From: Brevipalpus yothersi
Taxonomy: Eukaryota; Arthropoda; Arachnida; Trombidiformes; Tenuipalpidae
Direction: 5' to 3'
Assembly (NCBI GenBank): GCA_003956705.1
Contig: QZCP01000166.1
Span: forward strand, 62,001 to 126,000
DNA: 64,000 nucleotides
The notes under the pieces were generated by a model, which saw nothing but the letters and a program-made list of their open reading frames with translations, made no database searches and was not told the origin of the DNA. Each line of letters begins with the position of its first letter. Position 1 is the first letter of the stretch. The position numbers and the translations under genes are program-made. Below are positions 23,247-35,157 of this stretch, piece after piece.

Positions 23247-26117
23247 TTATGCTTGAGTAGTTGGCCTATTTTTATCATTAGTTCGTTGGATAAAATTTTT
23301 TCTCGCTATAATTTTTATCTCATCTTCATGACTATTCGATGTCCAATCACCATTGGTGGTGGATGTTCTAATGTCTCCTGATGATTGTTCTGGTACCACA
23401 ATTGATGGTGCTGATTGGTGTACAGACACTGCTTGTGTTAAAGCAGCAATCATAGCTGCACATCCACCGGATGATGCAGTAGATCGAGTGAATCGAAGTG
23501 CATTTGATGTTGAATTCGATGAAGATGTGCCAGGAGTAACCTTTTTTGTAGAAGAAAATTGATTTAATTTCTATGTTACTTGATACTGTTATATTTACCT
23601 GAGATCCACTGTGTCTTGTGTTCTTGTATGGTTGAAATAGACATATATACAATTTTGGTGTGAATAAGCAACCCAAATTGACAAAAGCACTTATCGATAT
23701 GCAAGTTGACAAACTGGCAATTTGAATCTTTTTTGAGAAAAGAAAGAAAAATATTAGACGACTGTTGTATATAACTCATTAATTACCTTAATTAGGATCA
23801 AATTTATTATGTCTCTCTCAAACTTTGAACGAAGAAAAGTTCAACTCACCTTAAAATCATTATTGGTTCCAAAATACATGGGAATAAATGCTAACCATAC
23901 TATACACGTACTGTACATGGTGAAAACTATATACTTTGCTTCATTAAAATTGTCCGGAATTTTTCGCGTTTTAAACGCATACATCGTGCACAAAATGACC
24001 AATATCATATTGTAAATGAGTGATACAGCGATTGCAGTTGCCGATATTCCACACTGTTGAACAGCCACAATTTGTCCACCAATACGTTGACTGATTTGAC
24101 GAACTGATGGCGGATCACGAATTAACCAGGCAGTTATGAAAATTAATTGAACACTCACTAAACAACTACAGATTGCCACCTGAGATTTGGGACTAGTGTA
24201 TGATGGTCTTTTGAGTCCATTTTTAACACTACGATTAAATATTCGTGATATTCTATTGGTTTTGGTCAATATTGCCGAATAGCAAATACACAATCCAAGG
24301 CACAAACCGATTCGAACTGCTGTACAAATGATTAGAGTTGGCTTTGTGAGTAACAGTAAGCCAACTACGTAACATACCATCAAACCGAAAAGCAAAATAT
24401 AACAAAGTTCACGACCTGAGGCCATGATCACTGGTGTTTGATTGAATCGAATAAATGTTGTGAGAGTAAAAATAGTTGCCATTATTCCCAGTGAAGCAAA
24501 TACTGCCGGCACCAGTGTCCAAGGTGATGTCCATTCCATATATGCAACCGGCAATTTGACACATTTATCCTTGAACTTATCCGGCAGATAGCCCGATGGA
24601 CAAGCCATACAAACGGTTTTATTGAGTATCTTTTCATTCTCTTTACACGATGCACAATGCCAACAGCATGGTACACCTTGATGTATTTGGCGAATTAATC
24701 CTCGATCACATTCCGGGCTACAAATTGAAATCGGTATTGGTCGTTTCACAGTATAGTGGAAACTTTTTGGCCATCTCAATTTGCTTTGATCAAATATGAG
24801 TCTGAAAATAGAAATAGAAATATATAAACTTATCAGAACATTTTTTGTTCCAAATTTGGGTTCAAGTTCACAAAAAAGTTCTCAGAAGAAAGAGAGAGAG
24901 AGAGAGAGAGAGGAAGAATGCCAGATATTGAAAGTTCTTGTCCTTTCTGATTCTTGATTGTTGTTAAATGAAATCCAATACTTCCTAGAATAGAACCTTT
25001 AAGATGTGTATTTATAGTCATAAGGTTAGAAAAATTACGCTTCAGATATCATCGGAAACTGTCAATAAGAATTGTGTACATCATCTTAATCACTTTGTTT
25101 TGTTGAATTTTTTTTCTACTCTTAATTTGTTGGTAAAATTTGCACACATTTTGATGAGAAGGAATATGAAACCGTCTAATTTCACTTCCGATCACTTTTT
25201 TTCTTCATATAGTGAGCTTAAACTCAGCAATAATATCCACAGTATACAATGAAGATCACAGAAAAATGGTCCTATTTTATATTCATGAGAAATAGATGAT
25301 ACTCAAGCATCATCTGATATTATACATGAAGAAAAGCTCCCATGTATAAATTTGTTGCCTTGATTATGAAACTATGCTACCATAATTGTCAACTCTGTAA
25401 TCACTTGAGCGTGAATAATCATCAAGCTAAATTCCTCAGAGTCTTCCCTTTTTTTTACTCTCATACTCAAGGTGTATCCCCATAATTAGCTTGGTTGATC
25501 TCATCTGCATATTGTTTGGTGCTATCCTCAGGATTTTGTGTGTGTGTGTGTCAAAATTGATGAAAAATCTTCATCCAGAGTAGCAAGATAAAAAGATCAG
25601 CCATTTGATGGGTTAATTGAGCAGCTCAGCATTCTTTGGCCTCTCTCATTCTATCAGACTGTATGCTTCAAAATATCCGAAATGCTGAGCGAGCATTCAT
25701 TTGATAAGCCCTACAACTGCACTCAGAGAGAGAGTATCGATGAATCGAAAAATTGATAATGAAGTGTTTCAATATTCAAGTGTTCTCAAGCATTCCATAC
25801 ATTCCTGTGTCACTTGTTATTTTCACCTTTCAGCCTTTTTGGAACATCCATCTATTCGATATTATATATTATCATGTGAGAATTATCGAGTTTTGCTTAC
25901 CTCTTATTTTCCCAGCTTCCAATTTGTACATAATCATAATCAAGTGGTCCTTCATTTCGATCATCATCATCACCATCATCATCACCATTGTTCCAAGTGG
26001 AATCATTTTTAAGGGGATCATCAGAATCATGAGAAATTCTCTTTTGATATTGGAAAATATCATATCGTCCAGGAGCATCGCCATCCTTATTGAATTGTAC
26101 TTCCATCTCTTGTGGGC
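23247..26117 (-). CDS. metabotropic glutamate receptor, C-terminal half (partial)
   Basis: Class C GPCR of the mGluR family, a plasma-membrane receptor. Four minus-strand exons join in phase: 26117-25901, 24801-23850, 23727-23599 and 23540-23247. The first encodes the end of the ligand-binding domain (NKDGDAPGRYDIFQYQ ... YVQIGSWENK). The second encodes the nine-Cys domain (CSPEC, GVPCCWHC, CKENEK, CMACPSGY) and most of the seven-helix bundle (SGRELCYILLFGL, ILTKTNRISRIF, NEAKYIVFTMYSTCIVWLAFIPMYFGT). The third completes TM7 (LFTPKLYICLF). The last is a Ser/Thr-rich cytoplasmic tail. An acidic insert with a run of Asp lies in the ligand-domain exon. The roughly 400 N-terminal residues are missing: no exon is visible between 26118 and the gap at 26419, and a transposon follows. 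It is either a gene with a very long intron or a 5'-truncated copy. Confidence 0.88.
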
Positions 26118-26418
26118 CTGAAGAGAATATAATTATAAGATGATTAAGAAATTGAATCAAAGAAGACCGAAAAAATCAGATCATGAAAGGTCAAAACACT
26201 TAATACATGATCATATGTATTGATAAATTAATATAGAATTCTTAGGAAAATTCTATCGATGGCAAAAGTCTTATTTCATTCAAAAGCTTCCACAAGTCTT
26301 CATCTTTTGCTTGGTCAAGGTTTTGTATTTATATTTAAACTTATGATCAATTCAGAAGAATAAGAAAGAAGATTACGAAAGTCTTCTGATATAAGGTCAA
26401 ACTGGTCCGATTAAAGGG
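26118..26418. other. intron or truncated flank of mGluR
   Basis: AT-rich sequence between the most upstream mGluR exon visible and the assembly gap. No coding segment recognised. Confidence 0.55.
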
Positions 26419-26839
26419 NNNNNNNNNNNNNNNNNNNNNNNNNNNNNNNNNNNNNNNNNNNNNNNNNNNNNNNNNNNNNNNNNNNNNNNNNNNNNNNNNN
26501 NNNNNNNNNNNNNNNNNNNNNNNNNNNNNNNNNNNNNNNNNNNNNNNNNNNNNNNNNNNNNNNNNNNNNNNNNNNNNNNNNNNNNNNNNNNNNNNNNNNN
26601 NNNNNNNNNNNNNNNNNNNNNNNNNNNNNNNNNNNNNNNNNNNNNNNNNNNNNNNNNNNNNNNNNNNNNNNNNNNNNNNNNNNNNNNNNNNNNNNNNNNN
26701 NNNNNNNNNNNNNNNNNNNNNNNNNNNNNNNNNNNNNNNNNNNNNNNNNNNNNNNNNNNNNNNNNNNNNNNNNNNNNNNNNNNNNNNNNNNNNNNNNNNN
26801 NNNNNNNNNNNNNNNNNNNNNNNNNNNNNNNNNNNNNNN
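26419..26839. other. assembly gap (421 N)
   Basis: A run of N separates mGluR flank from the MULE transposase. The true size may differ, and the two sides may not be contiguous. The missing N-terminus of the MULE transposase must lie here. Confidence 1.
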
Positions 26840-26840
26840 G

Positions 26841-28277
26841 TGCTTTCTGATTGAAAAATCAATTTTCAAATGTGATAAAAAGGTGAAAGTTCCTGAGCAA
26901 AATGCAATGAAATATTATTGTCATTGTGACCTTCGGACTGATGGATGCAATGCTCGTGCAATAATTACCGTTTTTGGAGACGATGAAAAAGTTTATAAAG
27001 TTACGAGGGATCACAATGGCCATGCAGACTCTCTGCAAGACACCGAAGCCTTACGTTTTCGAAATGAACTCAAAATCAGTGCCCGTGTCGCCCCTGAAAA
27101 ATCTTCTCGAGAGGTGTATGATGAAGTGATTGCAAATGTCCTATCTCAGGTGAATGGTAATCGTGAAAGAGAGGATAAGATTGTGACAGCATTGCCTGAC
27201 TTTGTTCGTATGAAAAGTTCTATTCAGCGAGCCAGAATGGTGGGTAGACCAGTAATTCCATCGTCAATTGATCAAGTCCAGATAGACGGAGAGTGGGCTC
27301 TGAACGGGAAAGGAGAGCAATTTTTGTTGTTCCAAACAAGTGGTTCGGACAGGATTATTGGTTTTGCAACTAAACAGATGCTCGAGAGGCTATGTGATAG
27401 CCCATTTGTCATCATGGATGGAACTTTCAGAGTATCTCCTCTCTTATTTAAGCAACTGTACACCCTCCATGGGCAATATCGAGGTGGGATATTCTGCTTC
27501 ATGTACATTCTTCTGACCAACAAGCGTCGTGAAACATACGAAGAAGTCCTCAGATTGGTTGAAGATTCAGCCCGAAGAATTGGAAAAAGTTTCAGGCCTC
27601 TCAAATTCCTCCTAGATTATGAAAATGCAATGATACAGGCATTGCGATCTAGGTTCCCGTCATCTTGCATAAAAGGGTGCTTATTCCATTTTACTCAGGC
27701 AATATGGAGAAATTGTCAAAAAATTGGACTCCAAACCTACTATTCTGAGGATGAATTGGCTAGAAAGTTCATAAAAGGCCTCATGGCATTACCATTCGTT
27801 CCAACAGAAGAGCTCCAAGGTGCACTCGATATTCTGAGATTTAATCGCCCCCCTGAAAGTTCTCCAGCTAGACCCTTGATCAATGAGTTGGAATGCTACT
27901 TCCACCGAACATGGATGAATGGTGATTTCCCCCCGAGTATGTGGAATTGTTATCAGAACTTCAACATGAGGACTACTAACCATGTTGAAGGATGGCATAG
28001 AAAGCTAAATGCTAAGGTCAAAGTTGCTCATCCTACAATCTATAAGTTTATTAGACATATCCAAGATGAGGAGAGATCAATGGAAATTCGAATGCTAGAA
28101 ATTGATAATGGTCACCGTCTTATTCCCATGTCCAGAAAGTATAGAGATCTCAATCGTCGTCTCGTTCTTTTGACCTCAGAGTTGGACAATTTCCAAATCC
28201 CTCTGAATATATACCTAACAGCCATCGCTAATCAAATAACTGATCCTAGGCCTATAATTCGTGAATTGCCTGAATAA
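26841..28277 (+). mobile_element. MULE transposase with FLYWCH-like N-terminus (5' end in gap)
   Basis: Mutator-like element transposases cut and paste DNA through an RNase H-fold catalytic domain. The frame is open from the gap edge at 26841 to TAA at 28275-28277, about 478 residues. The first 45 or so residues resemble the back half of a FLYWCH zinc finger (YYCHC ... DGCNARAII ... DHNGHAD). The MULE domain shows FVIMDGTFRVSP (first Asp), KFLLDYENAMIQAL (second Asp), CIKGCLFHFTQAIWR and, further on, NHVEGWHRKLNAK with the expected Glu. No stop or frameshift is seen, so this copy is young or domesticated. The left end is hidden in the gap and I could not define terminal repeats on the right. 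Confidence 0.85.
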
Positions 28278-28689
28278 AAATCTTCCAATTGCAATTTAAA
28301 CTAATTCAATATAAAATTTAAAACTTTTGAAACTTTTAAAACTTTTTTTTCCATTTTCAAGCGCAGTAGTTATGGGTTGATCTAATTGATGCGCACTGAT
28401 CATTTCCACGCGGCTTTGACGAAGTCAAAGAGGCGTAAAAATTGACCATTCTTAGTAGTTTGGAATAGGTCAAGATAAAATTAAGGTCAAATTTTTCCGA
28501 AGCTCTGATCAATCGCGACATCATTATTATTATTGGAATTCTATTATTTACATTTCTGTATTTTCATTTCTTTCTTATCCTTCTTCTGTAAAATAGAGAC
28601 TCGGTGTTTAAATTTTCTGTGTTTTGCTCCTCTGTGTTTTCATTTCTATTTTTTGGACAGTAACCNTAGTATCATTTAGCATGATAACA
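28278..28689. other. 3' flank of MULE, with a short hairpin and an ambiguous base
   Basis: No gene. A perfect 7-bp stem with a GAA loop lies at 28414-28430 (CTTTGAC gaa GTCAAAG). A single N at 28666 marks a low-quality or joined position. The first repeats of family A appear from about 28690. Confidence 0.6.
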
Positions 28690-31600
28690 GAAGTCGAAAA
28701 ATCCAAGAGCTACGCATAAGGAGAGCACTTGTGTTTAGTTAAAAATAGCAATAGATTCATCAATTGTATATTTGAACATTCATTCAGTTTCTGGTTGGAT
28801 CTCGAGCCACCAACTGTTTCTGATCGAAGTGAATAGAAATTGCCCAATCATTACAATCTCATTATCGTTCGAGAACACTGCAGAGTTGCCTCATCCAGAG
28901 GATTATTTATTCTACTTGAAAATATGTTTCATTGACACCTCATCTGGATATCGAGTTTTTCATTTCTTGAATTCAACGATATGATGAGGTCATGGGTCAA
29001 CGCTTTGCAGATTAATGAAATAATGCCTCTTCTCGGTAGAGAGAGAGAATGCCTCGAAAACATCAAGTTGATGAAACTTTTATCGCTCAAAGGTTGATCG
29101 TCTCACGTTTTCCTTTTCCTTTTTACAACACCCTTCAAAGAGCTTGGAGAACGTTCGCGAAACTCTATGAATTTCCATTTTTTCACAAAGAATCATTCAG
29201 AAGCAAACTATCTAAAGACAAGAAATTTCGATACCTCAAGTTGATACATGAATCGTACTCAGAAGTGGATGCAATATTTAGCCCTGTCCTAACTCTTCTG
29301 GGTAGAATAGATGATTGAAAAAGCATGTTGAGAAGAACTTCTCTATTCTCTTACGAGCTTTCTCAATTGCTTCCCTCAAGATTTGTGACATTAGCTGGCT
29401 ACACTTTATTTTGAGACCCAACTCCTATCATCCTCAAACTTACCCATTTGATAGTACTCGTCGAATATAGTACTCCTGTAGAATCACAAGATGCGGAAAT
29501 GACTTTTTTCCGGAATACAAAAATGGTAAGTTTGAGTGTGATCGGAGTTGGGTATCAAAATAAAGTGTAGCCAAAATTTTTCTGTTTTCCACTGTGAATT
29601 ATTGAAGGGGTAGCATGAACTCATGAGAAGACTAACCTTCAACTCTGTCCTCTCTCTTTTGAGTAGAACCAATGATTGATAAAGCATGATAAGAAGAACT
29701 TCTCTATTTCGTCAAGAACTTTTTTAATTGCTTTTCTTAAACTTTGAAAGTGTAACCGATGAGAATGAATTTTGATTACCTTATAATAAAAAGTAACAAC
29801 TACATAACACCTGCGATGTGGATGGAAGAATATACAGATATGTAGATTCATTATGGGAGAGGAATCTTCAACGAATTGCTAGCATATTTTCACCCTGCAA
29901 GGCCCCAATGAATCCTAATCATTATGTACAGCTCACAATTGGTAGACACTTGTCAAATTCCACCACCTGCTGAAAGATAAAAGGAACAGTTTATAATAAT
30001 TTATGAAGAATATCCAGAAAGGCATCAAAGATAATCCACAATAGGGCATCTTTTTCTTCCCCAATCGAGCTGAAATTGTTTGAATAATGTCCCTAGTTGG
30101 TTCTCACGATATGTCAAGATTCATACAAAATGAATCGAGAAAAGAACTTCTAGAAATTCGATTTCTGATTTCCAATTTTGAAAGAAAAACGTGATTCGCT
30201 TGATATCATTGAGCTAGCTGGTAATGATTTTTTTTGTTAGATGAGCTGCATTAGTAGCCCCATATCAGCGAAGAGGACTGGAGATTTCTGTCATAATCGA
30301 TCCATAAGTTTTTATGTTGTAGCTTTGACAAAGACGTTGGCGGATCTGGTCAAATTGAGGGACAGAATATTATTTATCAATTAGCATACTGAAATCAGCC
30401 CTCAGACACTTGATGCTCACAGGCAGAGAATATCATTGGATAAAATTAGACCAAGAAGGGATCGAGACTTCCACCTTTATTAACTATCGAGAAACCAATA
30501 TCCATGTAGAGGTTGTTAGTCAGATTTGATAAGTCACGACTAAGCCAAGCCTTATTAAGAAATCAAGTTTGTGTGAATTTATGCACCTCTGTCTAACGAT
30601 CACTGTGAATAGATGTTATTCATGCCCATTACCTGAGAGTTACTCTCAGATTTCCAGCATTCTTTCACATCATGATACAACTGGAGTGGTCCAAGTCTTT
30701 CGCACGACTCACACTAGAGCCCTCATACTTTCTCCCCATTCGTATTCCATACATCCATTGTATATTTAAGGGCATTCTGGTTGAAAGGGGATCTCAAGCC
30801 AACCACAATTTAGTTTAGGCAAGAAAAATGAATAAGAACCCAAAAGTTGTGATAATTTTTTTATCCATCGGTGAGAATAGTGTGTTCTCATATCCAGAAA
30901 ATTAGTCATCTTATTCGAGACTATGGTTCATCAAGCTCCTCTCCCAGAGCTTTAAACTGTGATGATAGACATTCTTCAAATTCATTTTTAATGATGTTCT
31001 AGGGTCAAAAGCTAGCCTTCTCTCAAGTTATCTGCATAGCTGAACCTATGCGTATGTTTGGTAGGGAGGAGAAATTCCCCAAAATCATCAAGATTGTGGA
31101 ACATTTCTCACTTAAAAGTTGACTAATGATAGATATCATTCAAGTTTTTGTCCTGAAAGTCACTCTCAGATTTTTGTCATACTTTCGCACAGTCACAACA
31201 ATCTAAAGTAGTTGATAATAATATATTCATACATCCATTTTATACTCAAGCATGTCCCTCGAATCGATATAATCTCAACCCAAGCTCCTGTCTAGGCGGA
31301 GAAAAAGGAGTGAATAGTGATTGGAGGTGCACAACCCATCTCATTCAAAGTTTCAAAATCTTAAAGAAGAATATTTCTCCGAGAGGACCATGCCATGTCT
31401 AATTACCGAATCAAACTCGTGTCAATTCATGCACTTATGAGTCATTGTGAATAGATTGGATCCATGTCCTTGGTCAATGAGTCATCCTCAGATCTTGGCA
31501 TACTTCTGTATGATAATAGAACTCAAATAACCAAGTGTTACGCGTAAGGAGAGCAGTTTTGCGTACCTGCAAAAAGCAACTCATACATCCATTGTATTCT

Positions 31601-33620
31601 GAAACATTCAATCCATCTCCTAGCTATGATCTCAAACCTTCAACAGTTTCTGTTTAGGGAAGGAAAAAGGGGGAATAGAAATCGCTTGACCATAAGTGAT
31701 TCTATTATCTTTCGGGGACACAACGGTATTGTCATATTGTTTATTTATTAGGATAAGGATGAGGATTAGTTATCCTACTCAAAACTATGGTTCATCAAGC
31801 TCCACTTCCAGACATTGAGGCTCTCATTCCTCAAATTCATCTTTGATGACAGGCTAAGATCATAGGTCACCGCTATGCAGATAACTCAACTTGTGCGTAC
31901 TCTCACTGGAGAGGAAATGCTCCGAAAACATTAAGTTTTGGAAACTTCTCTCACTCAAATGCTGATTCTCTCACTTCTCTTGCTTACACTCAATACAATA
32001 CATTTCAACAATAACCTTTGGGAAGCTTTGAAGAAGATCGCAAAACTCTACGAATTCTCGTTTGGTTCTTCACAGCGAATTATCGAAAGAGGACCATTGA
32101 ACTGATTAATAGACAAGTATTCTTACTACTTGATATATGAATCATGATTAGCAACAAGGCGGCGCAAATCTGTCATCCCTCTTTCGAGTAGAACAGAAAA
32201 TTGAAAAAGCATGATCAGAATAGCTTTTCTATTTTGTTAAGCACTTTTTGAAATGCTTTCCACAAGCCTTGGAAGAGACAACGGTGAGAATGGATTTTGA
32301 GTACCTATGAGTGGGAGAAATAGTGACTACATACCACCTGCAATGTGGTTGAAAAATATTGATTCATTATGGGAGAGATATTCTTTGAAAATTGCTGGCA
32401 CATTTTCACTACACAAGGTCTCAATGGATCCTAATTATTGTGGATAGCTCATGATCATGAGACACTTGTCAGACTCCAGTACTTGCTGAGAGAAAAAGAA
32501 ACAGTTCATGACTATCAATGAACTATATCCAGCATCCATAGATTGTTCATAGTTTGGGCACCTTTTTCTTCTCTAATGGAGTTGGAATTGTTAGAATAAT
32601 GTTGAAAAAGTTTGTCGGGATGAACCGCGAAAAGTTTCAACTTGGTTTGCTCACATACAGAAACTTTCTCTGTCCATTATTATTGTACCATCATTCAGTG
32701 ACGGTAAATGTAAAACAATCTTAGTAGTAGTGAGAAGTATGATATAAATGTCAAGATCCATGCATGATGAAGAATCGAGGAAGTAGCTTCCGAAAAGGAA
32801 TTATATCATTAAATCAGATCTATGAATGATAGCAAACTCTGTTCTTCATCTTCCGAGTAGAACAGATGATTAAAGAGGCACATTGCAAATGAGAACCAGG
32901 GAGAGGAAATTTTCTCTCATTTTCAGAACATCTCAGATTGCTTCCAGTAAACCTAGAGATCTAGATTTCGAAATGTTGATCATGAATATAACACAATGTA
33001 TCAAGCCAGGAAATAGATAGCACCTTCAATGTGTTTGGAAAACACAAATTAATCGTGTCGAACCAATTTTCTAAATCCAGGAGTAACCTCTCTGAATCGA
33101 GTGGAGTCAAACAATCAGCAGAATTATTTTAGTTTTGATAGTTTCTCATTCCTTGGCCAAGGTAGTCCTATCACAAAAACAGCGGAGCACATATTCTTCA
33201 GCTCAACCGAGCAATTTGTACGTCACGAAATCGCTCGATACTGAAGAAAATCAAAAATTTCGTGATTCTTGATTTTGAGTTTCACTCTGATTGAATCCCC
33301 AGTCAACAAACGAAATACCATGACAAAAACATTGAGCATGATAAGACAGTGTCTGAGAAATGATCAATTCTCCTGCCAAATAGGAATAAAAGAAGTTGAG
33401 TAACATCCGAATGACTAACCCAATTATTGATGAAATAACATCAGCATGATGGATGTAGAGTAGATTAGAACTAGCTCTACTGTAGATCAACACATTCAAA
33501 GCCTTTGTGAAGCTGAGGAATGGAAGAATCACTGCTTAACATCTACCTCAAGCAGTGTGGAGGTAGAAATTGAATCAAATCCAAGGTAGATATGGGCTAT
33601 CTAATGCATCATAAAGTAAC
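28690..33620. repeat. repeat island, family A copies (left block)
   Basis: Essentially non-coding, but built from diverged copies of the same segments. Shared blocks include: one with GAGTAGAACAGATGATTGAA near 29300, 29655, 32190 and 32855 (also 37030, 45650, 47012, 53460); one with ACCACCTGCAATGTGGT, itself a small hairpin, near 29808, 32334 and 33020 (also 37187, 45797, 47161, 53617); one with CGAAAACATCAAGTTG near 29050 and 31915 (also 36230, 46767, 52670); and one with the motif around AATTCATGCAC near 30575 and 31418 (also 35760, 46680, 52178). Block order is largely kept between copies, as expected for segmental duplication. Similarity was judged by eye. Confidence 0.75.
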
Positions 33621-33622
33621 TA

Positions 33623-35155
33623 CCGGTTTTATGCGCAAATAAGACCCCCAAAAAGTGGAGCAGATCAGTGAGAAAAAAGTCTTTTATTTTAGCCAGCGGC
33701 ACCGCAAATAAGACCCGGGTCTTAATCTAGTAAGCATTTTCTTCGTCGATTTCGGTGTCCGAGTCATAGTGAAAATCGATAATCCTGTCTGCATTCTGGT
33801 AAAGCAATTTAAGTTCATGATTATATTCATCAATAGGAACGCGATCTGTTGATGAAATACCACAGACACGGAAACTTTTGGCAATAGTTTCAGGCTGAAT
33901 TTTCTTGAGAGAATTCGAAATAAACTGAATGACTGTGGCATGTGATGGTGACTTCCGATTCCCCTTACTAGTATATATAGCAGGTGAAGTAGACATCCAA
34001 TTTTCGTACTCTTTTGTCATTGCAGCTTTGAAAACTGAATTAACCAGAACATCAAGGGGTTGATGATAGTGAGTAGTTTGTGGAGGGATGATTTTGAACG
34101 AAACGTCAAGATTCTCTAGTTTTTCTTTGACTTTTTCAGTTTTATGAGAGGCAAAGACATCCATGAATAGTACTGATTTCGATCTTACATAAGGTTTCAA
34201 TACAGAATCGATCCAGTCAAGCATCAAAATTTCTGTCATGGTACCTTTCCACGCTACTCTCAAAATAATGTCTGATGGAACTGGAATTTTTGGAACCTTT
34301 TTTAACCCCTTGAGAATTACCATGCATGGTAGCATCTGACCTGAAGAGGTGATTGCTAGAACAGCCGTGATTCTTTTTTTCTGCTTTCCTGTGGTGTTGA
34401 TTGCGGTAGTTTTTTCACCTAACACGCTGATTGTACGTGAAGAGGGCATATCAGAATATACAGGAGTTTCATCCATATTGAAGATAAGGTCTGGAGATAG
34501 TCCCTCACACAAAAGTTTAGCTTCTAATAAATGATTCGAACTTATTTCGAACTGTTCGAATGATGTTCTCTTATTTTCCTGTCCAATGTGTGTAGCTTTT
34601 CGAACAGTTAAATTATTTCGTCGAAGAACTTTTTGTAGCCAAGCACAGCCAAATTTTCCATCTGTCACATTCGAATTCGATGCTAACTCACGGGCCATAT
34701 CAAGAGCACGACTATACGAAACACGATTCTTTTTCTCTCTCTCGTCAAGAATCCATTCCACTAAATTTTTTTCGATATCTGGCCACTTAGGAGGTGAACC
34801 ATTTCCAATTCTTCTGTTCTTGCTCTTGAACACACCAGACAAGATTTTTGATGATTTTTCCCTCCAATCTCTAATCATTTTGCTGGTAACACTGTAGTCT
34901 CGAGCAGTTTGACGAACATTTCCACTATTTTCACTCAATTCACGTAGAACATCACGTTTGAAAGAAACTGAATATGATTTTCTGGTGGCAATCTCTATAT
35001 TGCATTTTTGAAAATGATTTTCTTCTGCCAAAAACTCCTAATTCTCCTCTCATTGTGTGCTCTTGACTTCTTGGAAAATGTCCAATCCATGCCGGAAAGA
35101 CGGGATTAAGACCCGGGTCCTATTCTCGGTAGGGTCTTATTTACGCATAAAACCG
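33623..35155 (-). mobile_element. pogo/Tigger-like DNA transposon with TIRs and TA target duplication
   Basis: Terminal inverted repeats are at 33623-33647 and 35131-35155. Each starts CCGGTTTTATGCG, they continue nearly identically through AAATAAGACCC, and a single C/T difference is visible. TA dinucleotides at 33621-33622 and 35156-35157 flank it, as expected for the Tc1/mariner-pogo superfamily. A second, subterminal inverted repeat built around the palindrome GACCCGGGTC occurs near 33711-33726 and 35105-35120. Element length is about 1.53 kb with one complete transposase gene. It is inserted in family A repeats. Confidence 0.9.
33727..35031 (-). CDS. pogo/Tigger-like transposase (DDD), intact
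   Basis: 434 residues, uninterrupted. Residues about 19-60 form a Brinker/psq-type helix-turn-helix (FKRDVLRELSE ... VTSKMIRDWREK). Residues about 85-150 form a CENP-B-type HTH (VEWILDEREKKNRVSYSRA ... WLQKVLRRNNL). The DDE_1 catalytic domain has its acidic residues at D187 (IFNMDETPVYSD), D291 (VLFMDVFASHKTE) and D327 (HYHQPLDVLVN), which is the DDD arrangement typical of pogo. Full length, intact frame and close TIRs suggest recent activity. Start chosen at the first Met, about 125 bases inside the right TIR end. Confidence 0.9.
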   Translation of the reverse strand: MAEENHFQKCNIEIATRKSYSVSFKRDVLRELSENSGNVRQTARDYSVTSKMIRDWREKSSKILSGVFKSKNRRIGNGSPPKWPDIEKNLVEWILDEREKKNRVSYSRALDMARELASNSNVTDGKFGCAWLQKVLRRNNLTVRKATHIGQENKRTSFEQFEISSNHLLEAKLLCEGLSPDLIFNMDETPVYSDMPSSRTISVLGEKTTAINTTGKQKKRITAVLAITSSGQMLPCMVILKGLKKVPKIPVPSDIILRVAWKGTMTEILMLDWIDSVLKPYVRSKSVLFMDVFASHKTEKVKEKLENLDVSFKIIPPQTTHYHQPLDVLVNSVFKAAMTKEYENWMSTSPAIYTSKGNRKSPSHATVIQFISNSLKKIQPETIAKSFRVCGISSTDRVPIDEYNHELKLLYQNADRIIDFHYDSDTEIDEENAY

Positions 35156-35157
35156 GT

